From positions 1,738,501 through 1,802,500 of the forward strand of contig CM075767.1 of the NCBI GenBank assembly GCA_037974665.1: a DNA stretch of 64,000 nt, given 5' to 3'. Numbering within the stretch: position 1 is the stretch's first letter; each line of letters opens with the position of its first letter. The notes under the pieces are model-generated. The model had not been told where the DNA came from. It saw nothing but the letters and a program-made list of their open reading frames with translations, and did no database searches. Made by a program: the position numbers and the translations under genes. Shown here in pieces: positions 1 to 11,089 of this stretch. The DNA comes from Ehretia macrophylla. Lineage: Eukaryota; Streptophyta; Magnoliopsida; Boraginales; Ehretiaceae.

Positions 1-293
1 ACTAAGTTGGTTTATAATCTATTTTGAAATGTATGTATAGTTTATATACGAAGTTGGAACGGAGGCGTATAACTATGAACGGATTGTTGAAGGAATGATA
101 ATTGTATAATATGGTTATGTTGGATGTTGTTAATTTAACTGAGGAGTTGATTATTGAATGGTTTGTGGAGTTAGTTGTATGATTTTCTGAAGAGGTTGGT
201 TTAGAGCCTCGGTGTCTTAATTAATGTCGTTATACTGCCAAAATTTTGTTGCGTCCTGACTGATTGTAAGTGGGGTCGAGTTGGGGCGTGACA
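1..293 (+). repeat. E1 5' LTR, 3' end only
   Basis: It is nearly identical to 5314-5606 and ends in GGGCGTGACA, the usual CA terminus. The few mismatches to the 3' LTR suggest a fairly recent insertion. Confidence 0.92.
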
Positions 294-299
294 TTTAAT

Positions 300-311
300 T
301 GGTATTAGAGC
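300..311 (+). promoter_or_regulatory. E1 primer-binding site (tRNA-iMet)
   Basis: TGGTATTAGAGC lies six bases after the LTR end. It differs by one base from TGGTATCAGAGC, the complement of the initiator tRNA-Met 3' end used by most plant LTR elements. Confidence 0.85.
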
Positions 312-410
312 TTGATTAGCTGTCAACCGGGGTATCCTCGGAATGTGAGTAGTGGTCTAAGCATGCAAGTATGTATTAAGTGAAAGAAAAGTAAAACATA
401 TGTTAATATG

Positions 411-780
411 TTTATGTGATTAATTTACTTATGTGTCTAACTTCTATGTGACCAATATGCCTTGTGTGTTAAGTGAACTAATGTGGTCAATATGTTTTAT
501 GTGATAACGTGCTATACGTACTCAATGTGTTGTAATTAATGTGCATTATGTGATTAATGTGTATTATGTGATTAATGTGTATTATGTGACAATTGTGTTT
601 TATGTGATCAAAGTGCCTTATGTGAAGTTTGTTGCTTATGTGACTTTAATTGTTTATAACTTACTTCTGTGATTTAACCTGTTTATGTGATGTTGGCTTC
701 TTATATGTTGAATAGTGTGTTATGTGATAATGTTATATTATATGATAATCATGCATTACGGTGTACCTGTTTTCATGTGA
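411..780 (+). repeat. Degenerate TTATGTGA-rich repeats in E1 leader
   Basis: TTATGTGATTAATGTG-like units recur many times; the cleanest run is 540-600, where ATTATGTGATTAATGTGT is repeated in tandem. The block follows the primer site. The leaders of A and E carry similar CACAT/ACACA-rich sequence on their own sense strand. Confidence 0.7.
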
Positions 781-2960
781 TGTAATTGTATATATTCTAT
801 AACTGTAGGTGATTCTTTTAGGTGAAGTAAGGATGACTGCAAGAGTTTTCGAAAATAGAGATAGGCCATGATTTTGAATTATTATTATTCTAGAAGTTTA
901 TCAGTTAGATTTTAATTGTTATGTTTATGGATTTTAGTTTCAGCTTAGTGGATTGATCTTGATATTCCTTTAACGAGAATGAAATTGTTCGAGGAAATAG
1001 CAATGTATCTTGATGATTATAATTACTTTTGTTGCCATGTTTAACTTGTTATTACTTGGAGATGAATTATAAGTTGAGGTTTCTGTGAGGTTGTGATTAG
1101 ACACTTTTGGAGTCTCAACTCAGACTATACTTTCTTGAGGCTATTTTAGAATGAATTTATTTGAGGAATTAGTGATGTATATTTGTGAATGGAATGAACT
1201 GTGGTATAACATGTGAATATGTCTACTATTTGGGATTACTATATTATTAATGGGTATTTTGGAGTTTTGATCTTTAAACCTTGGAGACAATTGGAGTGAT
1301 TCCTGACTAAAGTTACTTTATTCGAGGATGTAATTGTTGGGAGATAGAATTATTTGAGGAAATAGAATGCATTTTGGTGACTGAACATTTACTTGCCTAC
1401 ATCAAGCTTTTGGGTTCTAGGTAGTATGACTTTCTAAATTGTTGATTGGGGATTCTCCTATGTTATAATGGGTTAGTATGAATCTGTATTGTGTTATCAG
1501 ATTTTGGAGTCTTCATTAGTTAATCTTGTTGGATAATCGGTGATTTATCTTGTTTAGTGATTGATCTGGTACGGAATGTAAAATTTTCGAGTGATTTATC
1601 TTGTTTGGTGATTGTTATGACTCCTTAGGTTCTTTAGATCTCCTTAGTGTCTTGTTTTGGAGGAAGATAGATTGTAGGATTTGACTTGTTAGTGTTTAAG
1701 TGTGTAGGTGGGACACCCTTCTTGTACTCCATAATTCTATCAGTCTTATTATTATCTTTTACTCTATTCTCACTTATTTGAGAGAGAGTTACACTTTTCT
1801 AGCATATCAATTGCTTCTTGAAAGTTTTGCTTATTGGATTAATGGATCCTATACTCATTTGACATTGCTTCTATTCTTAACATTCATATTTGCTTCTTAT
1901 AGCAATGTCGCTTATTGGAGTTAAGGTTTGAGACTTTTATATTTCATTCTATATCTCCAGCCATTGGTTTCAATATTTCATTTCATCCTATTACTATTCA
2001 TTTGAAAGTAATCTCTCCGTTGGTATACCATTTTACTTATTTGAATTTCACTTGCTTGATGTACTCCCTACCTAAGTACATCATTGTCATTCTTGTTGAT
2101 TTTTGTTAATCCTATTGTTTTATTATTAAATCCTTGCCATTACTTTGTTTGTAATTGCTCATTTAATATACTCAGCACTGTCCTTTCTTATTTATACTTC
2201 TTTGGTTATTGCATGCTGAGATACTCATTATCTTGACACTCATATTTTCTATTGAATTAATCATCTCTTATCTCTTAATTTCATTTCACTTCAAGTACAA
2301 CTTACTTGTTGGTCCCTTGAACAATCATCAAGAATTGAAATGTTTACTTGTTCAGGAATGTTTGTTCATCATACTCAGCACTGTTTTGATATGTCATTAT
2401 CCTTTGTTCGTACTTATTTAACTGATAGGTGCTGAGATATTTCTTATCTTAGTTATCATGCTTCCTTATTAAACTATTAACCTCTTGATTCTCTAACCTG
2501 TTTGACCTCTTGTTCCCTTGATTGTTGGCTCGAATATGACTTTCCATATCCTTATTTCCTTGTAAATTTCATAAGAGCCATATTCTGACCAATGTCACTT
2601 TTGAGACATTCCCTTGATCAATAATCATTCATGTTATCGTAAATGAGTTTTTAAACCCTCGGGGTGTTCATATAGTTCTTTTGTGTAGTATGAGATGATT
2701 GATAATTAGTGGTGTCATGCTAAGACTTTGGAGTTGCGATTTCTTTCATATGCAATATGATATGAGGTAGGAGATAATTATGAATTGAAGATTGTCTTGG
2801 AATTATGATCATCAACTTGCAGTCAACAGAGTTTGTTCTTTTGAGGTCTTTGGTTAGGTGTTATCCTAAGAGATAAATGAGAACTAAGAGAAGTATTGTT
2901 AAGTGTAACGATTGAAGATTTATTTGTCTGTCAGTTCGAGAATTGCGCGGACGCAATTGT

Positions 2961-2976
2961 TTTAAGGAGGGGAGAA
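2961..2976 (+). promoter_or_regulatory. E1 polypurine tract
   Basis: A purine-rich run (AAGGAGGGGAGAA) abuts the 3' LTR start at 2977, the normal place for plus-strand priming. Confidence 0.8.
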
Positions 2977-5606
2977 TGTGAAACCCCAGTTTTCGTCTTT
3001 ACCTCGATTTGCGTGTCTTTGCCTCGAATTGCGTGAATTGACCTGTTTATGTGCTATATGACTTAGAATGTGTTAAATATGTGATTAATACTCCTAATAC
3101 ATGCTAAGTGTGCATTCATGAAATTTTCATAAAAAACGGAATCAGAAATTTTATCGCCGATTTTGGTGAATAGTGTTTTCGAACACTTGTCCGCTAAAAT
3201 TTTTACAAGGGTGTTTTAAACATCTTAAAACCTAGTCCTCTATTATTAATAGACCGATGTTTGATAAAAATTGATTCTGAAATAGAATAGTAATTTAAAA
3301 AGATTTTTCGGGTGAAAAATAGCATTTTTGAGTCAAATAGTGATTTCTTCTAAACCCGATTCTTGCATTGACTATTGTTGACCTAGTATATATTAATATA
3401 AATGTATTTATATGTGGTATTAAATGATTTTAGATTAATTGTGTATTCAAAAGACATTTGAAAATAAATAATATGACTTTTTACCTTCTTTTGCAAAAAT
3501 CGAGTTATAAGCCGACTCGGGTAGAATTGTTTGATTGTAAAACTTCTTGTCACCTAAAAATAATCTACTTGAACTATCTTGAGTGTTGAATAATTGTTTT
3601 AAACATTGGTGATCAAGAAAATGCATTTAAAGTCAAGAAAACACTAAAAACACTAAAGTTTCAACTTTGACTTTCATTTAAAATCTTGACTTTCATGCAT
3701 ATATCATCAACACACATTGCCAAAGCACAAAAACACCCCAAAAACACACACAAAACCGTGGCTCCTTGGAGGAGAAAGATGAAGGCATTTTCAAAGCATT
3801 TTTCTCATAGATTTTGCATTTCAAAGCCGAATTGAGTGATTCAAAGCTTGAAATTGATTGTTGGGCATCCATTCTACCTATTTCTAGCCTTAGTTTGCAT
3901 CAAAGGTGAGATAAAAATTCTAGATCTCAAAAGTTGTCTTTTTCATTTTTGCGTATAAATAAAAATTGAACCGTTAAAATTCTAATCTGATGTTAGATTA
4001 TTGCTCCTTGCATGCTAGGGATCATTTAGCTATAATACTACGAGTTTTTATCGGTTGTAGAATAATTTTTATTTTTCGGGTATTTAAATTTGATTAATTG
4101 GTTCAAAGTTGATTAAATTGAGTTGTGTTGATCGGAATCGATTGCCGTCGATCTCTAAAAGTTTGTTAATTACGTGGTAGCGCCGTTGTAATGCCGAATT
4201 TTTGATTGTGATGTTCGTGCCAAAATCCAAAAATTTCAGCCATGACATCGTAGGGTTTTAGGGTTATTGGGCATGATTTGGATGTGTTTAGGTTGGTTTC
4301 TGAGGGGGCTAATGTAGTTGATTGAATGGGTGAGTGTTTGAGACTGATTTGGAGTTGTGTGGATTAGTAGAATGTAAGATATGATTATTTGAAGTTTAGG
4401 TTATCTTTCTTTAAATTGTTGAATTGAGCCTTAGTTGATTGGGTGTGGTTTGAGTGATTGAATTGTGAGTTGATGATGGGTAAACTAGGGTTTGATTGTG
4501 TGTTTAATGCATGTTCAGTTAGATGGCCTACTTTGTCATCTAACTTAGTTGTTTGTTGTTTAATTAAATATTGATGTTATATTGATTATTATTGATTACG
4601 GGAATCGGGCACTTTTGTTGCTGATCTCCCAGATTATTGATTACGGGAATCGGGCACTTTTGTTGCTGATCTGATTACGGGAATCGGGCACTTTTGTTGC
4701 TGATCTCTCGGTTTATTTATGTTAAGTCTCATTGTTATAAGTTTTGATAATGTTGTGTCACCTCGGGAGGCATCCTGGGCTGCGGGCACAGTTATCATGG
4801 CTAATCCCTATCTCGCGTGGGCGGATAGGCCATGGGGTGTGGGTCTAGGTCAAGGTACCTCAGGAATTGTGTCATTGAGTTTGGAGGAGTTGTTGAGCAT
4901 GGAATTGGTGTACGGAGCTTCATCAGTAAATGTATTGTATCATTATTGTGTGTTTACAGTTATTACTATTGTTGCATTTATAATGATTATTGATGTTATT
5001 GTGTGTTTACTGACTCAAAGGATTATTTCCAAGGAGTTTAGTAGACCTTGCTCGAGATCTATCGGATCCTCGCTGGGCTTATTTTATATAAGTTCATTCT
5101 CTATTATTGCATGCATACAGGTGTCCTTGAGCAAGATTACGGATACGTGCCTCAAGAAGCTGAGAATGTGCTTTATGTGGACGAGTCTTGTGTGCCGAAG
5201 TCGTTGCCATGAATTTATCTTAGTTGTTGTAATATGTCATATTGTATAGCTTACTCAATTATAAGACTTATGTATGACGGTTTAGTAGTCTTTCTTTTGA
5301 TCATGTTTATATTACTAAGTTGGTTTATAATCTATTTTGAAATGTATGTATAGTTTATATACGAAGTTGGAATGGAGGCGTATAACTATGAACGGATTGT
5401 TGAAGGAATGATAATTGTATAATATGGTTATGTTGGATGTTGTTAATTTAACTGAGGAGTTGATTATTGAATGGTTTGTGGAGTTGGTTGTACGATTTTC
5501 TGAAGAGGTTGGTTTAGAGCCTCGGTGTCTTAATTACTGTCGTTATACTGCCAAAATTCCGTTGCGTCATGACTGATTGTAGGTGGGGTCGAGTTTGGGC
5601 GTGACA
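2977..5606 (+). repeat. E1 3' LTR
   Basis: This 2630-bp LTR begins TGTGAAACCCCAG and ends GGGCGTGACA, with TG...CA ends. The same LTR start occurs at 63041 (H). Its ends and interior differ from those of the D/A/E/G families. The frame at 4719-5249 (176 codons) has no recognisable domain and lies wholly inside the LTR, so I do not call it a gene. Confidence 0.9.
4594..4706 (+). repeat. Three copies of a 34-bp repeat inside E1 LTR
   Basis: The unit starts GATTACGGGAATCGGG and ends GCTGATCT. Copies lie at 4594-4627, 4639-4672 and 4673-4706; the last two abut and the first is separated by 11 bases. Copy number would be a good marker between LTRs of this family. Confidence 0.92.
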
Positions 5607-7610
5607 ACATAAACCACCTCAAGCTATCAGGCACAGCAACTAAGGTAAAGGATCAGTCTGAACTTCCTCCTCTTCTACTATCACCTCAACTAGCTGGGGA
5701 TCACCCTCAGCACATCCTGAAACATATATTGAGGTATGAGCAACCACTATTGTCCAGTGAGGGATAAAGTCTCCCGGGGCGTGCAATGCAACAAGTAAAA
5801 TAATTGGACAATAAAGCAGTTAATCATTCAGAAATAACAAGCTCTAGTAACCACACAATAAAAGGATACGTTTCACTTAACCCCAACACCAAATCTTCAA
5901 TCCACGAACACGATCCACGAACCACGATCACGATAACGATAAGCCGGCATAATCCCAAACACTCCAGTGGGTGTACTCCGGATGTACCCCGATAATCCTA
6001 CGACCCAACACCCCCTGGCAATCTCCAGACCAAGCGAGTGAGGGAATAGAGCACGGAGTTTTAATATCCACTGGCAAGCCCTCTGCCGCCCAGCCGATAT
6101 TCAACACATCCGCCCCTCACATTATGGTTGCGCAACCACTATGCAATGCACTTTACAATGGCAAGTTAATATCAATAATATAAGCAATAACACGTAGGAG
6201 GATCAACAATGTCAGTTGACCTCGATGCCGTTAGAGTAGAAGCAATTTATTCAACAAATAAGCAATTTTACAAAGGAGTATATACAAGACAAGCATAGAA
6301 TCATGCTAAGAGCTCTAAAACAACTTGAAGTCTCATTTAAACACTCAAGAAGTCGTGCCAAGGTCTTAGAAGCGCGAGACAACCGAATTTGCACCTAAAC
6401 CCCTTGGTTTTCCAAGCTATTTCCCTTCCAAACCAAAGTTAACGATTCAATTTCAAAGGAAAACTATACCAACCTTCTAACTAACTCTCAAGGAACCCTT
6501 TCAACCCTCAAACACATTCAAAAGCTTGCAATTACCCCGAAAGTCCCAAATTCCCTCTTCTAGCTTTAAACTACACATGCCTCATCCGGGCTTCAAACAA
6601 GGGCTAGCAAAGCTTCTATAGCACCTAGGTAACCTAAGAATACTAAAACTGAAGCCCGAATCCACCCGGATTCGCCTTAACCCCGAAACCCCTTTGTTAA
6701 AGTCGCCTAATTCACGTTTTTGCGATTTTAGAGAAATTCAAGTGTACGGGCTATTAGACTATCTTCATTAGCACCTAAAGCATCTATTAGGAGTGTTGAA
6801 TCAAGCTAATACGTGCAATTAAACAAAATCCTAGAAAAATGTCACTATTCACCTCATAAATCAAACTAACGATTCTAACCGTTTAAAAGGTGAAACAATG
6901 GCTCAAATATGTTCTCTAGCACTCATATACAAGGTATAATAGCATAGATAATCAATACAATAACATTTCGCCATATTTTCAACAAATCAAGAAATTGACA
7001 ACTATTTAAAAATGCAAAAATAAGCCGTGAAATCCCTCACCAATGCGCGTAGGAGAACCTAGGAGGCTTGCACACACCCTAAACTACTTGCTCTAGGCTT
7101 GGCTTGGTTTGAAGAGTTGAAGAGAAAAAAATCACCTTTTCCCCTCACCTTGAAGCTCTCAGCCCTTGCACAGTAATTTCTGCACTTTTTTTTTTCTTTT
7201 GTTTTGTGTTTTAATGAGCTTAGGTGAATTATATAAGGTTAAGTTGAGGTGGGGTCAAGTTTGGGTATTTAAAAGGTCACTAGAATGCGCGTTATTAACT
7301 TAAAAACGAGCCTAAGGTGAAAAGTAATGTTAGTTATTTAAATCTCTAAGTTTGTTATGTAACACTATTCACTTAACTACTAAAAATATTTTCTAAACGA
7401 GCTCTTCTATCGCCTCTAGCTCAATTGCACATTTTTTCCACTCCTCTAACAATTAATATGATTTAATAAAAATGCTAATTCTCTGATAGAATGCAGTTTG
7501 AAAACGGAGTGAATAGTAACTAAAGAAGACAGTTAGTAAAGCACTGAAGGAAATGCGCAAACAAGGGATGCAACAGTAATTGAATGCATGGCTAAAACTC
7601 AGGCGTCACA
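5607..7610 (-). repeat. LTR B, reverse orientation, D-type family (partial)
   Basis: Read on the minus strand it begins TGTGACGCCTGAG and follows the D LTR closely, including the TGGTTGCGCAACCA palindrome (6125-6138). E1 truncates it at 5606/5607, so its remaining end is outside the window. It sits inside the C LTR: sequence to its right (7611 on) resumes a plus-strand D-type LTR mid-way. An ATTATATAAGG block near 7230 is in a plausible place for this LTR's TATA region. There is no gene. Confidence 0.85.
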
Positions 7611-8450
7611 CCTATCTCAGGAGAAAGGGTCGTAGGATCGGGATACATCTGGAGTATCCTAACTTGTTGGAGTAATGGGTTTGACAGCATGTACGTGAAG
7701 TTTGTGGCTCATGATTGAAGACTTGAAGTGGAACCGTATCCTTTTTAATGTGGTTAATTACTTGGCTTTCTATCTTGCTGGTTTATGTTGCATATATATG
7801 TTTCTTGTGTTTGCATATCATATTGCATGCCCGGTATGTTGCATCACCTCCCTCGCTAGGCAACATTGTTGCTCATTCCTCATTTGTCATCTTTCAGGAG
7901 AAGCTGAGGTGAATCCCCAACTGTTAGAAGTAGAGGAAGAAGAAGAAGTTCACGTAGATCAGAATCTGTGACTTTGTGTGCTAAGGTGGATCTTATGTGC
8001 AGTTTGCGTGGAGTTCATGTTAATGTTGTATTTTGAGACCTTAGGGTCTTGTATATATGTTGGTAGTTGAAGTCTTGTACGTTAGAGAAAGATATTGGAT
8101 TGTAATAATGGATTTTAGATTTTAGCTTATATTGCATGCTTGGAGTGTTTATTATCCTGGAAATAGAACTTAAAATTATTAATTGAATCTAGCTACTTTT
8201 GGTTAAAGCTAACTTGCCTCGCATGCTTGTGTGCTTAAGTAGATTGATGTTGCCCAAGGCTCGGATGGCCTTGTGATCTTGACTTGGCTTTGGAAATATT
8301 AGAAGATAAGTTATTAAGTTGTTGTTTATAGTTCAAATGTTATATGTGACTATTGCAGGTAACCTTTTAGTCCTTGGTACAGAGGAAACTCTGTCCGAAT
8401 GACGGGTCTGGGCTTGACCTTTAGCGTGGGGTTGGGTTCGGGGCGTTACA
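7611..8450 (+). repeat. Element C 5' LTR, 3' part
   Basis: It aligns with the last ~0.9 kb of the D LTR: the GGGTCGTAGGAT block, the AAGGCTCGGATGGCCTT block (8256-8272), the AACTCTGTCCG block and the end GGGGCGTTACA. It starts mid-LTR because LTR B inserted there. The frame at 7702-7971 is within this LTR and is not a gene. Confidence 0.85.
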
Positions 8451-8457
8451 CTTTAGG

Positions 8458-8469
8458 TGGTATCAGAGC
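8458..8469 (+). promoter_or_regulatory. Element C primer-binding site (tRNA-iMet)
   Basis: A perfect TGGTATCAGAGC lies seven bases after the LTR end. The leader 8470-8764 that follows shows no feature. Confidence 0.9.
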
Positions 8470-8764
8470 TACTTGAATGCATGAAGTCGGGTTAACTTCC
8501 TTGGCATGTGGGTAGTGGTTTATATGTGAAAATGAATTATGTGAATATGTGATTGTTTAATTGTTTAAGTACTTCGATAAAAGACATGCTAGCATGAAAA
8601 AGGATGATAAAGCATGATATGATAAGAATATGAAAAGTTTAGTGTTTAATGTTGTTAAGTGTTTTATATGTTTCTTATGTGAGTAAAATGTTTGAAAACA
8701 ATGTGTACATTATCTTTGCATAGTCTATTTGCCTATTATAATATTATGTTCTTCTAGCATTGAA

Positions 8765-10437
8765 ATGAGGAGATGGGGTAGACCAAGGAGAGAGCCGGAG
8801 GAAGCTCCCAGGCAGAATGTACCGGGGCAAGGTACAAGGGCAGCCGGGGATGTACCGCAGGGTCAGGAACCGAGTAATGCCCAGATTTTGGCCACAATGG
8901 CCACCGCAATGAATACCATAGCTCAGTTTGTGGTTCAGCAGGGTACAGCAAGCGCTGGTAAAGAGAATCAGGTTGCTAGAGCAAAGGGCAGTGGTACTGT
9001 AGGGGGTAACTTGTATGATAAAGTCCTGCATCACGGGGCATATAGTTTTTATGGTGAGCCTGATGACATGAAAGCAGAGATGTGGTTGAGTAAGTTTGAG
9101 AAAGTTGCTGTGATACTTGAGTACAACGATGAAAGAAAGATTACCTATGCTGCCTTTTTAATGGAGGGTGACACTGAGGAGTGGTGGTGCACTATTAGAG
9201 GGAAATGGGATGCTGAGAGGGTTCAGCATGTATAGGCTGACTTTGTTCGTGAGTTTCGGGATAAATATGTATCGGTTGTAGCTCGCGAGAGACATCAGGA
9301 TGAATTCATAGCTTTGAAACAGGGAAACATGACTGTAGACCAGTATGAGGCTACCTTTACTAGACTATCTCGATATGTGCCAGCTTTAGTTCAGCCGGAG
9401 GATGTGAAGATCCAGAGATTTATCACAGGGTTGAGGAGTGACATCATGCTTAATTTGTCTTCGCAAGATTATCCGAGCTATGCTGCAGTAGTCAGGGCCG
9501 CATCGAGATATGAGAAACGCAAGGCAGATGTGTTAGCTCAGTCTAGTTAGTCAAGCAAATGTCAGTTACAGTCTCAAAGTCAGGGTTATCAGAGACAGTA
9601 TCAGCAACCTGTTTAGACTCAGCAGCCTAGGCAGACCCAGAGCTATCCAGGACCAGTTCAGGTACAGTCACAACCGAGACCAGCTCAGAGCCAGCCACAG
9701 GGACAGTCATAGATCCGACCAGTGACTGTTAGATCTCAGCAGGGTAGTTCTACTACATCTACTTATAGGGCCCCTACAGGAGGTGCTGCTGCTAAGAAGA
9801 ACATACAGTGTACTCATTGCAACCGCAAAGGCCACACGGAGGCTGAGTGTTGGAGGAAATTGGGCCGTTGCACAGGTTGTGGCAGTGATCAGCATAGAGT
9901 TAGAGATTGCCCCAAGTTTAAATATGGTCAGGGACAGACTTCAGGCCAGGGTGCCCAGACTAGAACTTCAGGAGCAGCTACTGTACCACGAGGTCAAGCT
10001 CGGGTATTTGCACTCGACTAGGAGGAGCTTCCAGAGACGACGGTGGTGGTGGAAGGTACTTTTCTTATTAATAGTCAGCCGGTAGTAGTTTTGATTGACA
10101 CCGGGGCTACACATTCATTCATTACTCCTGCATGTGTACAGTCTGCTACATTAAAAGTTGATAAACTGCTGTATGTGATTGAAGTAGGTAATCCTGTGGG
10201 CACTAAATTTGTTACAGAGTCTATGTGTAAAGAATGTAATATTTGCATTGAGGGTCACATGTATCCTGTTGACTTGATAATCATGCCATTTCGGGACTTT
10301 GAAGTTATCTTGGGGATGGATTGCTTGGGGTGATATTATGCATGTTTGGACTGCAGGAGGAAAGTCTTAACTTTAGAAGTACCTAACCAACCTATTATTA
10401 AAGTAACTGGAAGTCGAAAATCTACTGGGACTCGTAT
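8765..10437 (+). pseudogene. gag-pro: Element C gag-protease, decayed and truncated
   Basis: One reading frame runs through the whole segment. It encodes a retrotransposon Gag domain (AEMWLSKFEKVA at about 9076, and [16 protein letters not shown] at about 9330), a Q/S-rich linker, two CX2CX4HX4C zinc knuckles (near 9809-9910), and a retroviral-type aspartic protease with DTGATHSF near 10097. Gag packages element RNA and the protease cleaves the polyprotein. The frame is broken by stops at 9233 (TAG), 9548 (TAG), 9614 (TAG), 9710 (TAG), 10019 (TAG) and 10331 (TGA), but I see no frameshift. Several stops sit where D has Trp or where a Gln codon is likely, as expected from C-to-T change. The gene ends near 10437 at the viral junction, so RT, RNase H and integrase are absent. 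Start 8765 aligns with the D start at 25187. Confidence 0.88.
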
Positions 10438-10629
10438 CACGGCCATAACACGGCCTGAGAAGGGTATAACAGCGCGACTCGAGAGATGTCAAACACTGAC
10501 CATTACAATAGTAAGTGATAAAAATATACTTCTGTATTTTATGCTATGTCATGAATTATTATGCCTTGGGTCAAAAATTATATTTGAGCATTTCCTATAT
10601 TAAAATAGTGGTTACCAAACAGCAATAGA

Positions 10630-10649
10630 TTAGCCTATCATTAGGCTAA
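10630..10649 (-). other. Conserved 8-bp-stem hairpin in viral leader (V1 copy)
   Basis: TTAGCCTA and TAGGCTAA flank a 4-base loop. The same perfect hairpin is at 16512-16531 (V2) and 61325-61344 (V3). Confidence 0.7.
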
Positions 10650-10797
10650 AAAGTAAAAGACTGAAAAATAAAAAGAGAAATACCTGAAGAAAAATTTATT
10701 CGATTGCCAAAACAGTAAGATTTACAAAAATATAAAAACTGAAAGAAAAGAAAGTAGCTTGTTCGAGCTCTGCCTAATAATAAGCAAATGCCGCCAA

Positions 10798-10803
10798 CTT
10801 ATA
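10798..10803 (-). promoter_or_regulatory. Candidate viral TATA box (V1)
   Basis: TATAAG on the minus strand lies between the end of ORF2 and the leader, where caulimovirid pregenomic promoters sit. The same site is at 16358-16363 and 61493-61498. No transcription start is proven. Confidence 0.45.
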
Positions 10804-11089
10804 CAAATTTTGCGGACTTGAAAACAAAATGCAAAAGAACTTATTCCGGATTCGAAATGTTTGGAGTTCGGGGTCACTATACATTCACGTGAAAAAAGAA
10901 AATAATTGTTTTTACTTAACATAAAGTAAACAGTAGACTTTGTCTGCTGAAAGGGACATGTCACCAGCTGAAAATAATATTCCACTTGATATTGTTCTGC
11001 GAATATCGGCTTTTCATATTAGTCCAAAAATCCTTTTAGCATCTTCAGACTTTATCCCTATCTTTTCATAAATTTGTCCAAGAACAGTA

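Larger units (their letters stand above)
294..2976 (+). repeat. E1 interior, no recognisable coding sequence
   Basis: The interior starts with a TATGTG-rich leader (411-780) and continues as AT-rich sequence. Short frames (for example 1700-1924 and 2209-2421) have low-complexity hydrophobic translations and look like chance ORFs. The last ~40 bases, encoding an ENCADAI-like string, match the end of pol in other Tekay-type elements here and lead into the purine tract. I see no domain and no captured host gene. Confidence 0.75.
1..5606 (+). mobile_element. Non-autonomous LTR retrotransposon E1 (5' end outside window)
   Basis: The first 293 bases repeat positions 5314-5606 almost exactly, so the window opens inside the 5' LTR and the matching 3' LTR is 2977-5606. 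A tRNA-iMet-type primer site follows the 5' LTR and a purine tract precedes the 3' LTR. The 2.7-kb interior has no Gag, protease, RT, RNase H or integrase reading frame; its longest frames are below 80 codons and resemble nothing known. It is therefore a large non-autonomous element (LARD-like). Just before the purine tract, bases 2938-2976 resemble the last codons of a Tekay-type pol gene, which suggests origin by internal deletion. It inserted into reverse LTR B; the bases after it (acata, 5607-5611) are a possible TSD whose partner lies outside the window. Confidence 0.88.
7611..10437 (+). mobile_element. Tekay-type Ty3/gypsy element C (fragment)
   Basis: It consists of the 3' part of a 5' LTR, primer site, leader, and gag through protease, cut off at the junction with viral segment V1. 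The first part of its 5' LTR lies beyond LTR B and E1, outside the window. RT, RNase H, integrase and 3' LTR are not seen on the other side of the viral array within the window. Gag-protease matches D throughout but carries six nonsense codons, so C is clearly older. Confidence 0.85.
10438..11089 (-). promoter_or_regulatory. V1 intergenic / promoter / leader region
   Basis: This non-coding stretch follows ORF2 on the minus strand and is shared with 16072-16740 (V2) and 61110-61784 (V3). It carries a TATA-like TATAAG (10798-10803) and the leader hairpin (10630-10649). The segment ends before the tRNA-Met primer site seen in V2. Short ORFs here are chance. Confidence 0.65.

Noticed and set aside
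411-780. CRISPR-like or satellite array
   Set aside because: Units are degenerate and lack regular spacers; a plant retrotransposon leader explains them.
1700-2421. Hydrophobic small frames in E1 interior (possible membrane protein)
   Set aside because: They are overlapping short frames in AT-rich sequence with no start context, homologous domain or repeat in other copies.
4719-5249. 176-codon plus-strand frame
   Set aside because: It lies wholly inside the E1 3' LTR, shows no domain, and includes part of the 34-bp repeat flank; probably a chance frame.
7702-7971. 89-codon frame with acidic EEEEE tail
   Set aside because: It lies inside the C LTR; the equivalent LTR region in D and B has no such frame.
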